Assembly: GCA_028293125.1 (NCBI GenBank) | Contig: JAQGPJ010000061.1 | Span: forward strand, 158,494 to 222,493 | Direction of reading: 5' to 3' | From: Verrucomicrobiales bacterium | Lineage (GTDB): Bacteria; Verrucomicrobiota; Verrucomicrobiia; Verrucomicrobiales; V1-33 | Length of the DNA: 64,000 bases | Shown: positions 1 to 9,167 of the stretch, in pieces | How positions within the stretch are numbered: the stretch's first letter is position 1 | Layout of the letters: every line of letters begins with the position of its first letter | Position numbers and translations under genes: made by a program | The notes under the pieces: model-generated | What the model was told of the DNA's origin: nothing | Database searches by the model: none | The model's input: the letters and a program-made list of their open reading frames with translations, nothing else

Positions 1-615
1 CTTCACTTTGGCCTTCTTATAAAGGGCGGCGGCGCGCTGCGACATGGGGCCGATGCCGGCGTAGCTCTCCAGCGCGCCGGGGTTGCCATGCACAAAGGGT
101 TTGCCGCGGTAGTCGATGCTCATCTGGCCGATCTCGCCCGCGCCAAAGGTGCTGCCGCGGTAAAGCCGGCCATCCAGCACCAAGCCGCCGCCCACGCCGG
201 TGCCCAGGGTCACGGCGATCAGGTTGCGCGCGCCCTTCCCGGCTCCGTGCATGAACTCCGCGAAGCACATGGCATTGGCGTCGTTCTCCGCAAAGCAGGG
301 CAGTCCGGTCGCCTGGGTCAGCTCATTACGCAGCGCCACATTCTTCCAGCCCCGCACATTGGTCAGCTCATACACCAGCCCGCGCTGCACATCCACAAAC
401 CCCGGCACGCCCACGCCCACCGCCTCCACGGTTGGGAAATCGACCTGCACGGCCTTGATGCACCGCACAAACTCGGCGATCAGCGCCTTGGGCCCGGGGA
501 AGTCCGCCGTGATGATGGGCTCCCCGGTGTAAAGAACCTCATGGCCGCGCACCACCCCGTACTTCACGGAGGTGCCGCCCATATCAATGCCGATGGCCAG
601 TGGTGTGTTGCTCAT
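1..615 (-). CDS. ROK-family sugar kinase (glucokinase-like), C-terminal part beyond the window
   Basis: Likely phosphorylates a hexose, probably glucose, with ATP in the cytoplasm. Only the first 205 residues are visible because the gene runs off the left edge. The phosphate-binding motif GIDMGGTSVKYG lies at residues 9-20, the catalytic Asp in ENDANA at about residue 112, and the glycine-rich GTGVGGG at 138-144. The usual ROK zinc motif (His in GExGH, then CxCGxxGC) is not present: the sequence reads GEIGQMSIDY and then VHGNPGALE, so both the His and the Cys ligands are missing. It is the last visible gene of a minus-strand run that begins with glgP, which fits feeding glucose into glycogen and glycolysis. 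The substrate is inferred from context; fructose or another hexose remains possible. Confidence 0.85.
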   Translation of the reverse strand, partial: MSNTPLAIGIDMGGTSVKYGVVRGHEVLYTGEPIITADFPGPKALIAEFVRCIKAVQVDFPTVEAVGVGVPGFVDVQRGLVYELTNVRGWKNVALRNELTQATGLPCFAENDANAMCFAEFMHGAGKGARNLIAVTLGTGVGGGLVLDGRLYRGSTFGAGEIGQMSIDYRGKPFVHGNPGALESYAGIGPMSQRAAALYKKAKVK

Positions 616-652
616 GTGCTGGATGGAATGGGAATGGAAATGGGAAAAGTGG

Positions 653-1207
653 TCAGGACACGGTGGGGCCGGGCAGGATGTTCCCCTCCGGCACACTGAG
701 GCCCACCGTTTGACCATTTGGGAGGGAATCAACGGCAAAGCCCGGCTCGTTTTTAATCATCACGGACTCTCCCTCCACTGTCAGCCACAACAGGCCGTTC
801 AACTCCGCCGCCGGCAGCCAGAAATGCAGCGCCACTCTGGCGGGACCGGCACCAGGCAGCACTGGCTCCTCCAGAAACGCGCCGGTGAACCGCTCCACCG
901 CATGCCCCTCCTGTCCGGTCGCCGGAGCCTGCATCAGGACGACCTTCGGAGCCTCCAGCCGCAGGGGCTCGGAGCCGCTCTGGCGGAAATCGCACCGCAG
1001 GGTCAGCTGCACATGATCCTCCACCCGGCGCGCCTCCACGCCGGCCACCCGCACCCCCAGCGCCTCCGATCCCCGCCACCGCTGGAAATGCGACCGGAAG
1101 GCCTTCGGGTGTTTCCAAGCCTCATATCCCAGTTTTCCCACCGCCGACACCAGCACCGCCACGAGGCACACGATCAGAACTCTGCGGAGCTGGGAATCCA
1201 AAACCAT
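653..1207 (-). CDS. Hypothetical membrane-anchored protein
   Basis: A 184-residue protein with no recognised family. The start codon was chosen because a hydrophobic segment follows directly (RRVLIVCLVAVLVSAVG, residues 7-23), giving a single N-terminal membrane anchor with the rest probably outside the cytoplasmic membrane. The C-terminal part has alternating hydrophobic residues typical of a small beta-rich domain. An upstream extension in the same frame is possible but would put an Arg-rich stretch before the anchor. It lies 37 bp before the ROK kinase and about 65 bp after a small AbrB-like gene, on the same strand as the glycogen genes, so co-transcription is plausible. No function can be assigned. 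Confidence 0.6.
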   Translation of the reverse strand: MVLDSQLRRVLIVCLVAVLVSAVGKLGYEAWKHPKAFRSHFQRWRGSEALGVRVAGVEARRVEDHVQLTLRCDFRQSGSEPLRLEAPKVVLMQAPATGQEGHAVERFTGAFLEEPVLPGAGPARVALHFWLPAAELNGLLWLTVEGESVMIKNEPGFAVDSLPNGQTVGLSVPEGNILPGPTVS

Positions 1208-1272
1208 ATGCCCCGCACCTATCCGGCGGCGCCGCGGAAGACAAGGAGAATACCAGCCTCTCCGGGCCATTG

Positions 1273-1533
1273 TCAGCCATTGGCGAATTTCTCTTTCATC
1301 GCTTCCGCCCGGAGCGACTCCCGTGTTTCGCCGGGTGTCAGCACCAAGGATCCCGCCCACTTCCTCCCCCAGCCGCCCAGCCGGGTTTTTGTCTTTTCCG
1401 ATGGCGCTGCTGAACCCACGGCAACGGCAACCTGCAGAACCAGATTGCCGCCGGCAAGCTGCAGGCCAATTAAAGTGTCGCCTTCCCAAAGACCGATGGC
1501 ATCCAGCGGGATCACTTTTGCCACAATCGTCAT
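1273..1533 (-). CDS. Small AbrB/MazE-like protein, possible orphan antitoxin or regulator
   Basis: An 86-residue protein starting MTIVAKVIPLD. The N-terminal half (short beta strands, LWEGDTLIGLQLAGGNLVLQV) resembles a swapped-hairpin AbrB/MazE DNA-binding fold, and the C-terminal segment (KWAGSLVLTPGETRESLR) resembles the toxin-binding tail of VapB/MazE-type antitoxins. This is pattern similarity only. No toxin gene is adjacent: downstream lies an anchored unknown protein and upstream, 60 bp away, glgB. A start 54 bases further upstream (MGNFPIRN) is also open. It could be a small regulator of the glycogen operon, an orphan antitoxin, or a different small protein. Confidence 0.45.
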   Translation of the reverse strand: MTIVAKVIPLDAIGLWEGDTLIGLQLAGGNLVLQVAVAVGSAAPSEKTKTRLGGWGRKWAGSLVLTPGETRESLRAEAMKEKFANG

Positions 1534-1593
1534 AAGCGGAAAGAAGCTGACTGCCTTCGTTTGATTTCTGATTGGAAAATTCCCCATCGGGAC

Positions 1594-4014
1594 TCAGTCC
1601 TCAATCAAGCGCAGCACCAAAGCCGACCGCGCCGGGAGGTAGAGCATGATCTCATGACCGCCGTTCACAGGGCGGGCGTGGTAGCACTGTTTGGGGCGGA
1701 TGCGGGAGGGGCCGGCAAAGCGGGTCTCGTCAGTGTCGAGGGCGAGCTCCCAGACACCCGCCGGCGCGTGGATAGGATAGTCCACGAGGCTGTTCCAAGG
1801 ATGGAAATTCGCCGCGATGAGGAAGCCGTCGCGCTGGAACACCAGCACCTGATGGCCGACATGGGTTTCGTACAGGCGGGTCGGGCGGCTGAAAACCTCC
1901 GGGGTGCCAAGCAGATCGAGAATGGCGGCGTCGAAGTCACCGAGCGCATGGTATTTCAGCGCCGGGTTGTCCCGCAGGGACCACTGGCGGCGGGCGTAGT
2001 GGCTGGACCATTGGTTGCCCTGACGGGGGAAGTCCACCCACTCCGGATGGCCGAACTCATTACCGATGAAATTCAGATAGCCGTGCGGCGAGGTGGCCAG
2101 AGTAAGCAGCCGGGCCATTTTCCAGAGGGCAATGCCGCGGTCCACATGGGGATTGGTGACCCCGATGCCCATGTCGTGGTAGATGGAGGATTCCAGCAGG
2201 CGGAAAATGAAGGATTTGCCTCCCACAATGGCCTGATCATGGCTTTCCACATAGGAGATGACTTTCTCCTCGGCGCGGCGGTTGGTGAGCTCGGAGTAAA
2301 TGTGCTCCACATTCCAGTCCTCATCCCTCACGCCCGCAGAGCCCAGTTTGGCCCAGAGGTCGGGCACCCCCATGGCGAGACGGTAGTCGAAGCCGGCCCC
2401 CCCCTCCGCCGCCGGCGAGACGAGACCGGGCATGCCGGACACATCCTCGGCGATGGTGATGGCGCCTGGCTGGACGTCGTGAATCAGTTCATTGGCCAAG
2501 GACAGATAGACCAGAGCCTCCTCATCGACGCCAGGGTTAAAGTAGTCCGCGTAGCTGGTGAACACCTTTCCCAGTCCGTGATCGAAATACAGCATGGAGG
2601 TCACCCCGTCGAAACGGAAGCCATCCAGATGAAACTCCTCGGTCCAATAGCGGCAGTTGGACAGCAGGAAATGCAGCACCGCGGGCTTGCTGTAGTCGAA
2701 GCAGCGGCTGTCCCAGGCGGGATGGTCGCCCCTTGGCCCCTCATGGAAATACTGCCACAGCGAGCCGTCGAACCGCGACAGGCCGTCCAATTCGTTTTTG
2801 ACACTGTGGCTGTGAATCAGATCGATGACCACCGCCAAGCCCAGACCGTGGGCCGCATCCACCAGGGCTTTGAACTCCTCCGGTGTGCCGAAGCGCGAGC
2901 TGACGGCGAAAAAGCTGCTGACATGGTAACCGAAGGACCCGTAGTAGGGGTGCTCCAGAATGCCCATGATCTGCACGGTGTTGTAACCGGCGGCGGCGAT
3001 GCGGGGCAGGATGAGGTCCTTGAACTCGGTATAGCTGCCGACCTTCCCCTCCTCTTGGGCCATGCCGATGTGGGCCTCATACACCAGCGGCGGGCGTTGG
3101 GAGGTGTCCGGATTTTGGTTTTTCCAGAGGTAGGGGGAGGCATCCCAGATCTGGGCTGAAAACAGGTGGCTGACGGGATCCTGCACCACGCGGCGCGCCC
3201 AGGCGGGAATGCGGTCTCCGCTGCCGCCGTCCCAATGCATGCGCAGCCGGTAAAGCATGCCGTGGTCCAAGGCCTCCAAAGGAAGATGCAGCTCCCAGTC
3301 CCCATGGCCATTGATACGGGTGGCGGCAAATTCCGGCAGCTCCTCCCACTGGGTGTATTCGCTGATCAGGCAAAGCGCGGTGGCATTGGGAGCCCATTCC
3401 CGGAAAACCCAGCCGCCGGCGGTGCGGTGCAGTCCGTAATGCAGATGCCCGAGGGCGAATTCGCGCAGGGTCACGCTGCCTTGGCCGGTGAGGCGCGCCC
3501 GCATGGCGTTGGTCTTTCCGGTGCGGCGGTCGAGATCGCCAACATAGGGTGCCAGCCATTGGTCCTCGCGCAGGCTTGGAATGCCCGGGACCAGGCGTGG
3601 GGCTGCCGCGGCCGCAGCCTCCGGAGATTGGGCGGAAATCTTTTTCGAGGACGGTTTTTTTGCTTTGGGCAGGACGTCGGGAGGCACCGGCGGAACCATA
3701 GGGGGAGGATCCGCCTGGGACAGCGGGCTTTTCGTTTCGACTGTTGGGGGCGTTTTGGACTTTGAAGCCGCCACTTTCCGGGGAGCGGCTTTTTTCACGG
3801 GTGGAGCAGCCTCCAATTCCGGACTCTCCGGAGCGGTGGTTTTCTTTTTTTTCGCTGCCGGTTTTTGGGCAGGAACCGGAGCCGCGGCCTGGACCGTTAA
3901 GGGCGCCGGCAATTCAGCCGGCGGCCCCTCCACCGGCAGGAAGGTGCCACCACTTCCGCTGGTGGCGGCTCCGTTACGGGATTGCCGGGAGGTCGATCTG
4001 GCCGTCTTGGACAT
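1594..4014 (-). CDS. glgB: 1,4-alpha-glucan branching enzyme, eukaryote-like GH13_8 type with Lys/Ala/Pro-rich N-terminal tail
   Basis: Makes the alpha-1,6 branches of glycogen. 806 residues. Residues 1-150 are low complexity with many KK, AAP and PAKK clusters; a CBM48-like domain follows (about 180-300), then the GH13 barrel. Catalytic residues are visible: nucleophile Asp469 in DGFRFDGVTSM, acid/base Glu523 in IAEDVSGMPG and Asp593 in ESHDQA. Stretches such as YEAHIGMAQEEGKVGSY, DGFRFDGVTSMLY and GNEFGHPEWVDFPR follow the animal/plant/fungal GBE1 pattern closely rather than the classical bacterial GlgB. Its start overlaps the 3' end of glgA by 41 bp, so the two are probably translationally coupled. 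The tail is unusual and resembles the histone H1-like protein encoded at 28.1 kb. Confidence 0.95.
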   Translation of the reverse strand: MSKTARSTSRQSRNGAATSGSGGTFLPVEGPPAELPAPLTVQAAAPVPAQKPAAKKKKTTAPESPELEAAPPVKKAAPRKVAASKSKTPPTVETKSPLSQADPPPMVPPVPPDVLPKAKKPSSKKISAQSPEAAAAAAPRLVPGIPSLREDQWLAPYVGDLDRRTGKTNAMRARLTGQGSVTLREFALGHLHYGLHRTAGGWVFREWAPNATALCLISEYTQWEELPEFAATRINGHGDWELHLPLEALDHGMLYRLRMHWDGGSGDRIPAWARRVVQDPVSHLFSAQIWDASPYLWKNQNPDTSQRPPLVYEAHIGMAQEEGKVGSYTEFKDLILPRIAAAGYNTVQIMGILEHPYYGSFGYHVSSFFAVSSRFGTPEEFKALVDAAHGLGLAVVIDLIHSHSVKNELDGLSRFDGSLWQYFHEGPRGDHPAWDSRCFDYSKPAVLHFLLSNCRYWTEEFHLDGFRFDGVTSMLYFDHGLGKVFTSYADYFNPGVDEEALVYLSLANELIHDVQPGAITIAEDVSGMPGLVSPAAEGGAGFDYRLAMGVPDLWAKLGSAGVRDEDWNVEHIYSELTNRRAEEKVISYVESHDQAIVGGKSFIFRLLESSIYHDMGIGVTNPHVDRGIALWKMARLLTLATSPHGYLNFIGNEFGHPEWVDFPRQGNQWSSHYARRQWSLRDNPALKYHALGDFDAAILDLLGTPEVFSRPTRLYETHVGHQVLVFQRDGFLIAANFHPWNSLVDYPIHAPAGVWELALDTDETRFAGPSRIRPKQCYHARPVNGGHEIMLYLPARSALVLRLIED

Positions 4015-5629
4015 GGGAGAGAGAGGAGGATGGGCGTGAGGAAATCAGACCGCGCTTGCGGACGGAGTCGCGCGGGGACTTGGGACTGCGCTGGCGCGAG
4101 GGTGCAGGCGGGGGCACGGAATCCTCGTCAGGAACCAGCAGGGGACGGTCCAGCATGTCCTCATAGATTTGAAAATATTTCCTTGCCGTTTCGGAATGGT
4201 TGAAGGTCCGCAGGGACTCCCCCATCACCCGCGCCAGCGTGCGCTGCTTGCGCCCGGGGCTTTGGCGGAAAAAGGCCATGGCCTGATCCACAGCCCAGCG
4301 CAGGGCGCCGGGGTCGAAATTCTCAAACACAAATCCATTCCCCTCAGTGCCGTCCGGACTCAGATGGTGCACGGTGTCCTTCAGTCCGCCCGTGTTGTGG
4401 GCAATGGTCAGGCTGCCGTAGATCGGCGCCACCATCTGGGGCAGACCGCAGGGCTCGAAGCTGGACGGCATGAACGCAAAGTCGGACGCCGCATAGGCCA
4501 GGCGGGAGAGGTTCTCATTGAAATTGCAGACGGTCACGCGGCCCTCGAGATCGTGGAACCTGACAATATCGTGGAAATGCCGCTGGAACTCACCGTTGGC
4601 CACCACGGCCAGCTGGAGATTGTCGCCCGTGTAGTCCGAGATCAGCCGGAAAAGAATCTGGGTGAGCAGCTGCGGTCCCTTCTGCACCGGGTCCAAGCGG
4701 CTGGGCCAGAAGAAGAGCGGGGCGCCGGGATCCACTTTCAGGCCGGTTTTCTCCTGGAAGGCCTGCTTGGCCGCCTGCTTGCCCTCCACAAAGGTGTCCG
4801 TGTTGTATTTTAGCGGCAGCGCCGTGTCCGTGGCCGGATTGTAGGAGTCGTCCGGAGCATTCAGAATGCCAACGGCGCAGCCGGCGGCCCGTTTGTTTTG
4901 GATCTCCCGCTGCACGGCTTCCGGAACGAAAGGGTGCTGACCATTGGCCACCTCGTCCAGGAAGGAGGGGCTGACGGTGTTGATGTAGTGAGCGGCAAAG
5001 ATGCCCGAGGCCAGCAGATCCACCTGCGTGCGCGGACGGGCGGTTTCATAATTGAAGGGCTCCCCCTGGTAATACAGATGCTGCCAGAACTGCGCCGCGT
5101 CAATGCCGCTGCCCTCAATGCGGTCCAGGGTCATCTTCTCCGTATGGATGTTGTGCACGGTGAAGAGGCAGGGAATGCGGTAGCGGCGGGCGGCGGCGGG
5201 GATGAGTCCGGTCATCCAGTCATTGCAGTGGATGAGGTCCGGGGCCACGCGGGGGATGATGTGGTTGAGCACCTCCCGCTGAAAGGCGAGGGCAATGCGC
5301 GGATTCTCATCCCCGTGGCTGGAGTAAACGGAGTCCCGGTAATAAAAAATCCGGTCCTCCGCGAGGTGGATGCGCTCATCCGGCAGGGTGCGCCGCATCG
5401 TCTTCAGCTCCTCGCTGAAGATCTCGAACACCTCTGTGTTGAACATCTGCCGGTAGTTGGGCAGCGCCACATGGACATCCGCCCCCAGATCGAAAAGAGC
5501 CGATACCAGAGAGGCCGAGACGTCAGCCAGTCCTCCCGCTTTGGCGTGCATGCGCTGCGCCATGTTTCCCATGCCGTCCGGCAGATATGTGATTTCCGGA
5601 GTGACGATGAGGATGCGTGGTTTTCTCAC
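3974..5629 (-). CDS. glgA: Glycogen synthase (GT5)
   Basis: Elongates alpha-1,4-glucan from ADP- or UDP-glucose in the cytoplasm. 551 residues. The N-terminal glucosyl-donor motif appears as KAGGLADVS at residues 30-38, displaced from its common position near residue 15 by a short insert (YLPDGMGNMAQRMHA). The C-terminal GT-B half carries FMPSSFEPCGLPQM, the conserved catalytic segment, and NTGGLKDTV. The C-terminal 45 residues are Ser/Pro/Arg-rich and overlap the beginning of glgB. It sits 48 bp after glgP in the same operon. The sugar-nucleotide donor cannot be read from the sequence, and no glgC is in the window. Confidence 0.95.
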   Translation of the reverse strand: MRKPRILIVTPEITYLPDGMGNMAQRMHAKAGGLADVSASLVSALFDLGADVHVALPNYRQMFNTEVFEIFSEELKTMRRTLPDERIHLAEDRIFYYRDSVYSSHGDENPRIALAFQREVLNHIIPRVAPDLIHCNDWMTGLIPAAARRYRIPCLFTVHNIHTEKMTLDRIEGSGIDAAQFWQHLYYQGEPFNYETARPRTQVDLLASGIFAAHYINTVSPSFLDEVANGQHPFVPEAVQREIQNKRAAGCAVGILNAPDDSYNPATDTALPLKYNTDTFVEGKQAAKQAFQEKTGLKVDPGAPLFFWPSRLDPVQKGPQLLTQILFRLISDYTGDNLQLAVVANGEFQRHFHDIVRFHDLEGRVTVCNFNENLSRLAYAASDFAFMPSSFEPCGLPQMVAPIYGSLTIAHNTGGLKDTVHHLSPDGTEGNGFVFENFDPGALRWAVDQAMAFFRQSPGRKQRTLARVMGESLRTFNHSETARKYFQIYEDMLDRPLLVPDEDSVPPPAPSRQRSPKSPRDSVRKRGLISSRPSSSLSHVQDGQIDLPAIP

Positions 5630-5677
5630 GAAATGCTGTGGGGGTGAGGAGGTTGCGGTTTTAAGTGACGGGGATTT

Positions 5678-8221
5678 TTAAAGGTGCGAGTCCGCCCATG
5701 TGATATAGGGCGGGGATACGCGGTGCCACTGACCGCCGGCGGGCACTGCGCGGGCGGTCATGCCGAAGCGCCCGCTGCCGGGGCAGGAAACGGTCAGGGA
5801 GTACTGCATCCAGCCATCCTTGGTGCCGGGCTCCGGCTTCATTTCCTGGAAAGCGGGCGAGCTGATCCTGCTCTGGGCGTCGGCGGGGCCGAAACAAAAC
5901 TGCACGGCGACCTCCTCCGGGTTCATACCACCCAAAAAGACTGGGCAGGTGACATGGAAGGAATCGCCGGAGTGCAGCTGGGAAAGCTCGCGGTCTCCCT
6001 GCGGCCCCTCGACCTTGACCATGCTCCAAAGGCTGTCCAGCCGCTGACGCTGGGCGGTGATGGCCAAGGCGGTTTTGGCGGAGGAGGCCATGAGCTCACG
6101 ATAGTTCACCGAGGCCGGCGTGTAAAATGAATCCCGGTATTCCCCCACCATGCGGCGGCTGGTGAAGAAGCCCACGGCCATTTTGATGGACTCCTTCATC
6201 ATCGCGATCCAGCGGATGGGATCGCCTCCTCCCGGGCGGTCATAATAAAGCGGTGCAATGTCGTCCTCCAGCAGTTTGTAAAGGGCCGCCGACTCCACTT
6301 GGTCCGCGTATTCATCATCCTCGTACTCCTCGCCATGGCCGATGGCGAACCCGCATTCCGGCTTGTAGCCCTCGCACCACCAGCCATCAAGGATGGAGGC
6401 GTTGATCACCCCGTTCATGGCCGCCTTCATGCCGGAGGTGCCGCTGGCCTCGACGCGGCGGCGCGGGGTGTTCAGCCACACATCGACGCCCTGCACCAGA
6501 TAGCGGGCGATGCGCATATCGTAGTTTTCGAGGAAAAAGAAGCGGCGTCTGACGCTGGGCCGTTTGGAGAACTCCACAACCTGCCGGATGAAATCCTTGC
6601 CGTGGTTGTCCGCGGGATGGGCTTTCCCCGCATAGATGAACTGCACCGGCCGCTGGGAATGATTGATCAGTGCCTCCAGACGGTCGGGATCGCGCAGGAG
6701 CAGCGTGGCCCGCTTGTAGCTGGCCGCACGGCGGGCAAAACCGATGGTCAGGACCTCGGGATCGAGAATGCCGCGCGCGTAGGACAGCTCCGCGCGTGAG
6801 GCATTGCGTTGGAGCAGCTGCTTCTCCATGGAGGCGCGGGCGGAGCGCAGCAGCCGGTTGTGGGCGGTATCATGGGCGCGCCAGATCTCCTCATCGGGGA
6901 TCTCCAGCACGCGCGCCAGCTGCGCGGGGTCGGACACCCGTTTCTCCCAGTCCGCGCCGACATATTGCTCCAGCAGCGCCTGAATCTCCGGAGCCAGCCA
7001 GGTGGTGGCATGGACGCCGTTGGTCACATGGCGCACCGGCAGCTCATCCTGGACCTGGTGGGGCCACACATGCTGCCACATGCGGCGCGCCACATCGCCG
7101 TGCAGGGCACTGACGCCGTTGGCGAAATGGGCGAACCGCAGTCCCAGAATGGTCATGGAAAGCGGAGCCTCCGTGTCCCCCGGCGCGCGGCCATAGGGAA
7201 TGAACCACCAAGGGTCGATGCCGGTGGAGGGCTGGAGGGCTTTCAGATGCTCCTCCACCAGATCGACCGCGAAGGTTTCATTGCCCGCCGCCACCGGGGT
7301 GTGGGTGGTGAATACATTGGCCCGGCTGGCCACCTCGTAGGCGGTGTGCAGGTCGAGACCCTTCGTTTTGGTCAGATACTCCAGACGCGCCAGGCTGAGG
7401 AAGGCGGCGTGGCCCTCATTGAGATGGCAAACCTCAGGCTCCAGCCCCATGGCCACCAAGGCCCGGAATCCGCCCACCGCCAGCAGCAGTTCCTGGCGCA
7501 GGCGGTTCACATGGCCGCCACCGTAGAGCCGGGAGGTGATTTCCCGGAATTCAGGCGGGTTCCGGGATTCGTTGGTGTCCAGCAGATAGAGCGCCACGCT
7601 GCCGACCTTCAACACCCACACGCGGGCAAAAAGTTCGCCCTCGGGAAGCTGCACCGTCACCGTGATCAGTTCGCCGGCGCTGTTCCGCGCCCGCTTGATG
7701 GGCAGATTCTGGATTTCGGAGTCCGGATAAACCTCCTGCTGCCAGCCTTCATGGTTCAGGCGCTGCTCGAAGTAGCCCTGAAAATAGAACAGTCCCACCG
7801 CCACCAGAGGCAATGCCAAGTCCGATGCCGCCTTCAAATGGTCGCCCGCCAGGATTCCAAGGCCTCCTGAATAAAGGCGGATATTTTCGTTCAGTCCAAA
7901 TTCGAGTGAAAAGTATGCGACCAAACCATGCTTTGGGTTGGGATCGCGGGCTGTGCATTCGGCGAATGTCTCTTCCAGCCGCGCCAGCTGGCTCAGCAGC
8001 CCCAGATCGTGGGAAAGACTTTCCAATGTGGTCTGGGGCACCTCCCTCAGAAACTGCAGAGGGTTCTCGCTGGAGGCTTTCCAGATTACGGGATCAATGC
8101 GGCGGAACAGATTCTGGGCTTCCTGGCTCCAGCTCCACCATGCGTTCCTCGCAACGGTTTCCAGAAACCGGAGAGGGGCCGGAATGGAAGGGGCCACATT
8201 GATAATTTGAACGTTTTTCAT
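5678..8221 (-). CDS. glgP: Alpha-glucan (glycogen) phosphorylase, GT35, with N-terminal DUF3417-type domain
   Basis: Releases glucose-1-phosphate from glycogen with pyridoxal phosphate. 847 residues. The N-terminal FLETVARNAWWSWSQEA is the DUF3417 signature found in the short, non-allosteric bacterial/archaeal phosphorylases. YFSLEFGLNENI and YSGGLGILAGDHLK mark the glucan-binding region. The PLP lysine is Lys599 in ASGTSGMKAAMNGV. It is the first gene of the glgP-glgA-glgB operon. It is preceded by about 950 bp without a convincing gene, where the operon promoter must lie. Phosphorolysis and synthesis sharing one transcript fits coordinated glycogen turnover. Confidence 0.96.
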   Translation of the reverse strand: MKNVQIINVAPSIPAPLRFLETVARNAWWSWSQEAQNLFRRIDPVIWKASSENPLQFLREVPQTTLESLSHDLGLLSQLARLEETFAECTARDPNPKHGLVAYFSLEFGLNENIRLYSGGLGILAGDHLKAASDLALPLVAVGLFYFQGYFEQRLNHEGWQQEVYPDSEIQNLPIKRARNSAGELITVTVQLPEGELFARVWVLKVGSVALYLLDTNESRNPPEFREITSRLYGGGHVNRLRQELLLAVGGFRALVAMGLEPEVCHLNEGHAAFLSLARLEYLTKTKGLDLHTAYEVASRANVFTTHTPVAAGNETFAVDLVEEHLKALQPSTGIDPWWFIPYGRAPGDTEAPLSMTILGLRFAHFANGVSALHGDVARRMWQHVWPHQVQDELPVRHVTNGVHATTWLAPEIQALLEQYVGADWEKRVSDPAQLARVLEIPDEEIWRAHDTAHNRLLRSARASMEKQLLQRNASRAELSYARGILDPEVLTIGFARRAASYKRATLLLRDPDRLEALINHSQRPVQFIYAGKAHPADNHGKDFIRQVVEFSKRPSVRRRFFFLENYDMRIARYLVQGVDVWLNTPRRRVEASGTSGMKAAMNGVINASILDGWWCEGYKPECGFAIGHGEEYEDDEYADQVESAALYKLLEDDIAPLYYDRPGGGDPIRWIAMMKESIKMAVGFFTSRRMVGEYRDSFYTPASVNYRELMASSAKTALAITAQRQRLDSLWSMVKVEGPQGDRELSQLHSGDSFHVTCPVFLGGMNPEEVAVQFCFGPADAQSRISSPAFQEMKPEPGTKDGWMQYSLTVSCPGSGRFGMTARAVPAGGQWHRVSPPYITWADSHL

Positions 8222-8556
8222 GAATAGCTTACCAACCTCTCGCCCTCACAATTGCATAAAGCAAGAGGCGTGCCGCCCCGGTTTCCGTCACGGAAAACAG
8301 GGGAGGTTAAATGCCATCAAGGGAAGTGATTCCGCCTGTTGATCCGTAGGTGAACGATTCATGAATCCACCTCCGATGCGGCTTTTTTCGGCTTCCGGAA
8401 AATCGCAAAACCTTCTCCGGATTTTCCCCGGCGCCGTTCAGATCACCTTCCCAAAATTCCTGTGATCCGCCAATGGTCTTGGGCCTGAAAAGGAGACAGC
8501 TCCGGGCGCTGTTGCCAGCCTCCCGGAGCCGCTATTCCCCCCTAAAGAATAATCAA

Positions 8557-8585
8557 TCTTTAACCCAAAACCCGCCGGTTGGCAA
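8557..8585 (-). promoter_or_regulatory. Candidate sigma-70-like promoter for the glg operon
   Basis: On the minus strand TTGCCA, a 17-base spacer and TAAAGA lie in the AT-rich block upstream of glgP. The implied leader would be about 330 nt. This is pattern matching only. Confidence 0.22.
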
Positions 8586-8763
8586 CTTTTAATTTAATTC
8601 TGGATTAAATTTTCCCTTTTTTCACGTCGGTTTGGTTTTTTCGCGCCTCGTCTCATTTTGCGAGCCATTTTTTGGCGGATTTTCCGGTTTGCTCCATCCT
8701 TTATGGGAAAAAGAGCGGAAATAAGCTTCGGAAAACCAGCCCATGTTTCAGGCTTCCCAAAAT

Positions 8764-8799
8764 TGCTGCCGCACGCGGAAGTGCTGCCGCACGCGGAAG
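8764..8799. repeat. Perfect 18-bp tandem duplication
   Basis: The unit TGCTGCCGCACGCGGAAG occurs twice head to tail without mismatch, in non-coding sequence between glgP and tyrS. It may be a slippage product or a paired binding site. Confidence 0.85.
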
Positions 8800-9167
8800 A
8801 AGAGCCGTTGGGCGGCAGGCGGCAGATTCACAAAGGTATGGCTGGTGGCCCGGCCGGGATGACGGTTCCCAAGCTGTCCGCAAGGATCCCAAGGTTGTGG
8901 AGTATTTGATGGCGTAGTTTTTGCCGGGGTGGACACCCGGGCGAGGGTGATGGCTATGTGGCCGGATTCCGGCTGAAGCCGGTCACATTCAAGGATCCTG
9001 CCAAGTAACGGTTCCGGCCAAATCCTTTCCCAACCTTGGTCATCATCATTGGAGAATTCCTGTAAAAACCCGGCCCCCGGTCTTCTCCCTTTCCGCCAGC
9101 GGGCCGCTTCAAAAATTCCCGTGTCCATCCCGGCATTCCGTGCCATGCGTGGGATGCCTTACCCGTC

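Larger units (their letters stand above)
8222..9167. other. Gene-free divergent region between glgP and tyrS
   Basis: About 950 bp with no convincing coding sequence; the short open frames are unconserved in appearance. An AT-rich block at 8540-8640 is the best promoter ground. A perfect 18-bp tandem duplication lies at 8764-8799. The part just before tyrS shows no clear T-box or other riboswitch core. Confidence 0.6.

Noticed and set aside
653..1489. Longer 278-residue version of the anchored protein
   Set aside because: The added N-terminus overlaps the AbrB-like gene and is Arg-rich noise; the inner ATG directly precedes a membrane helix.
1561..3159. Long plus-strand open frame of 532 codons opposite glgB
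   Set aside because: It is a shadow of glgB on the other strand, caused by high GC. The minus-strand protein has catalytic motifs and operon context.
8658..8917. Two overlapping plus-strand frames of 81-83 codons before tyrS
   Set aside because: They lie over the tandem repeat and have no protein-like features.
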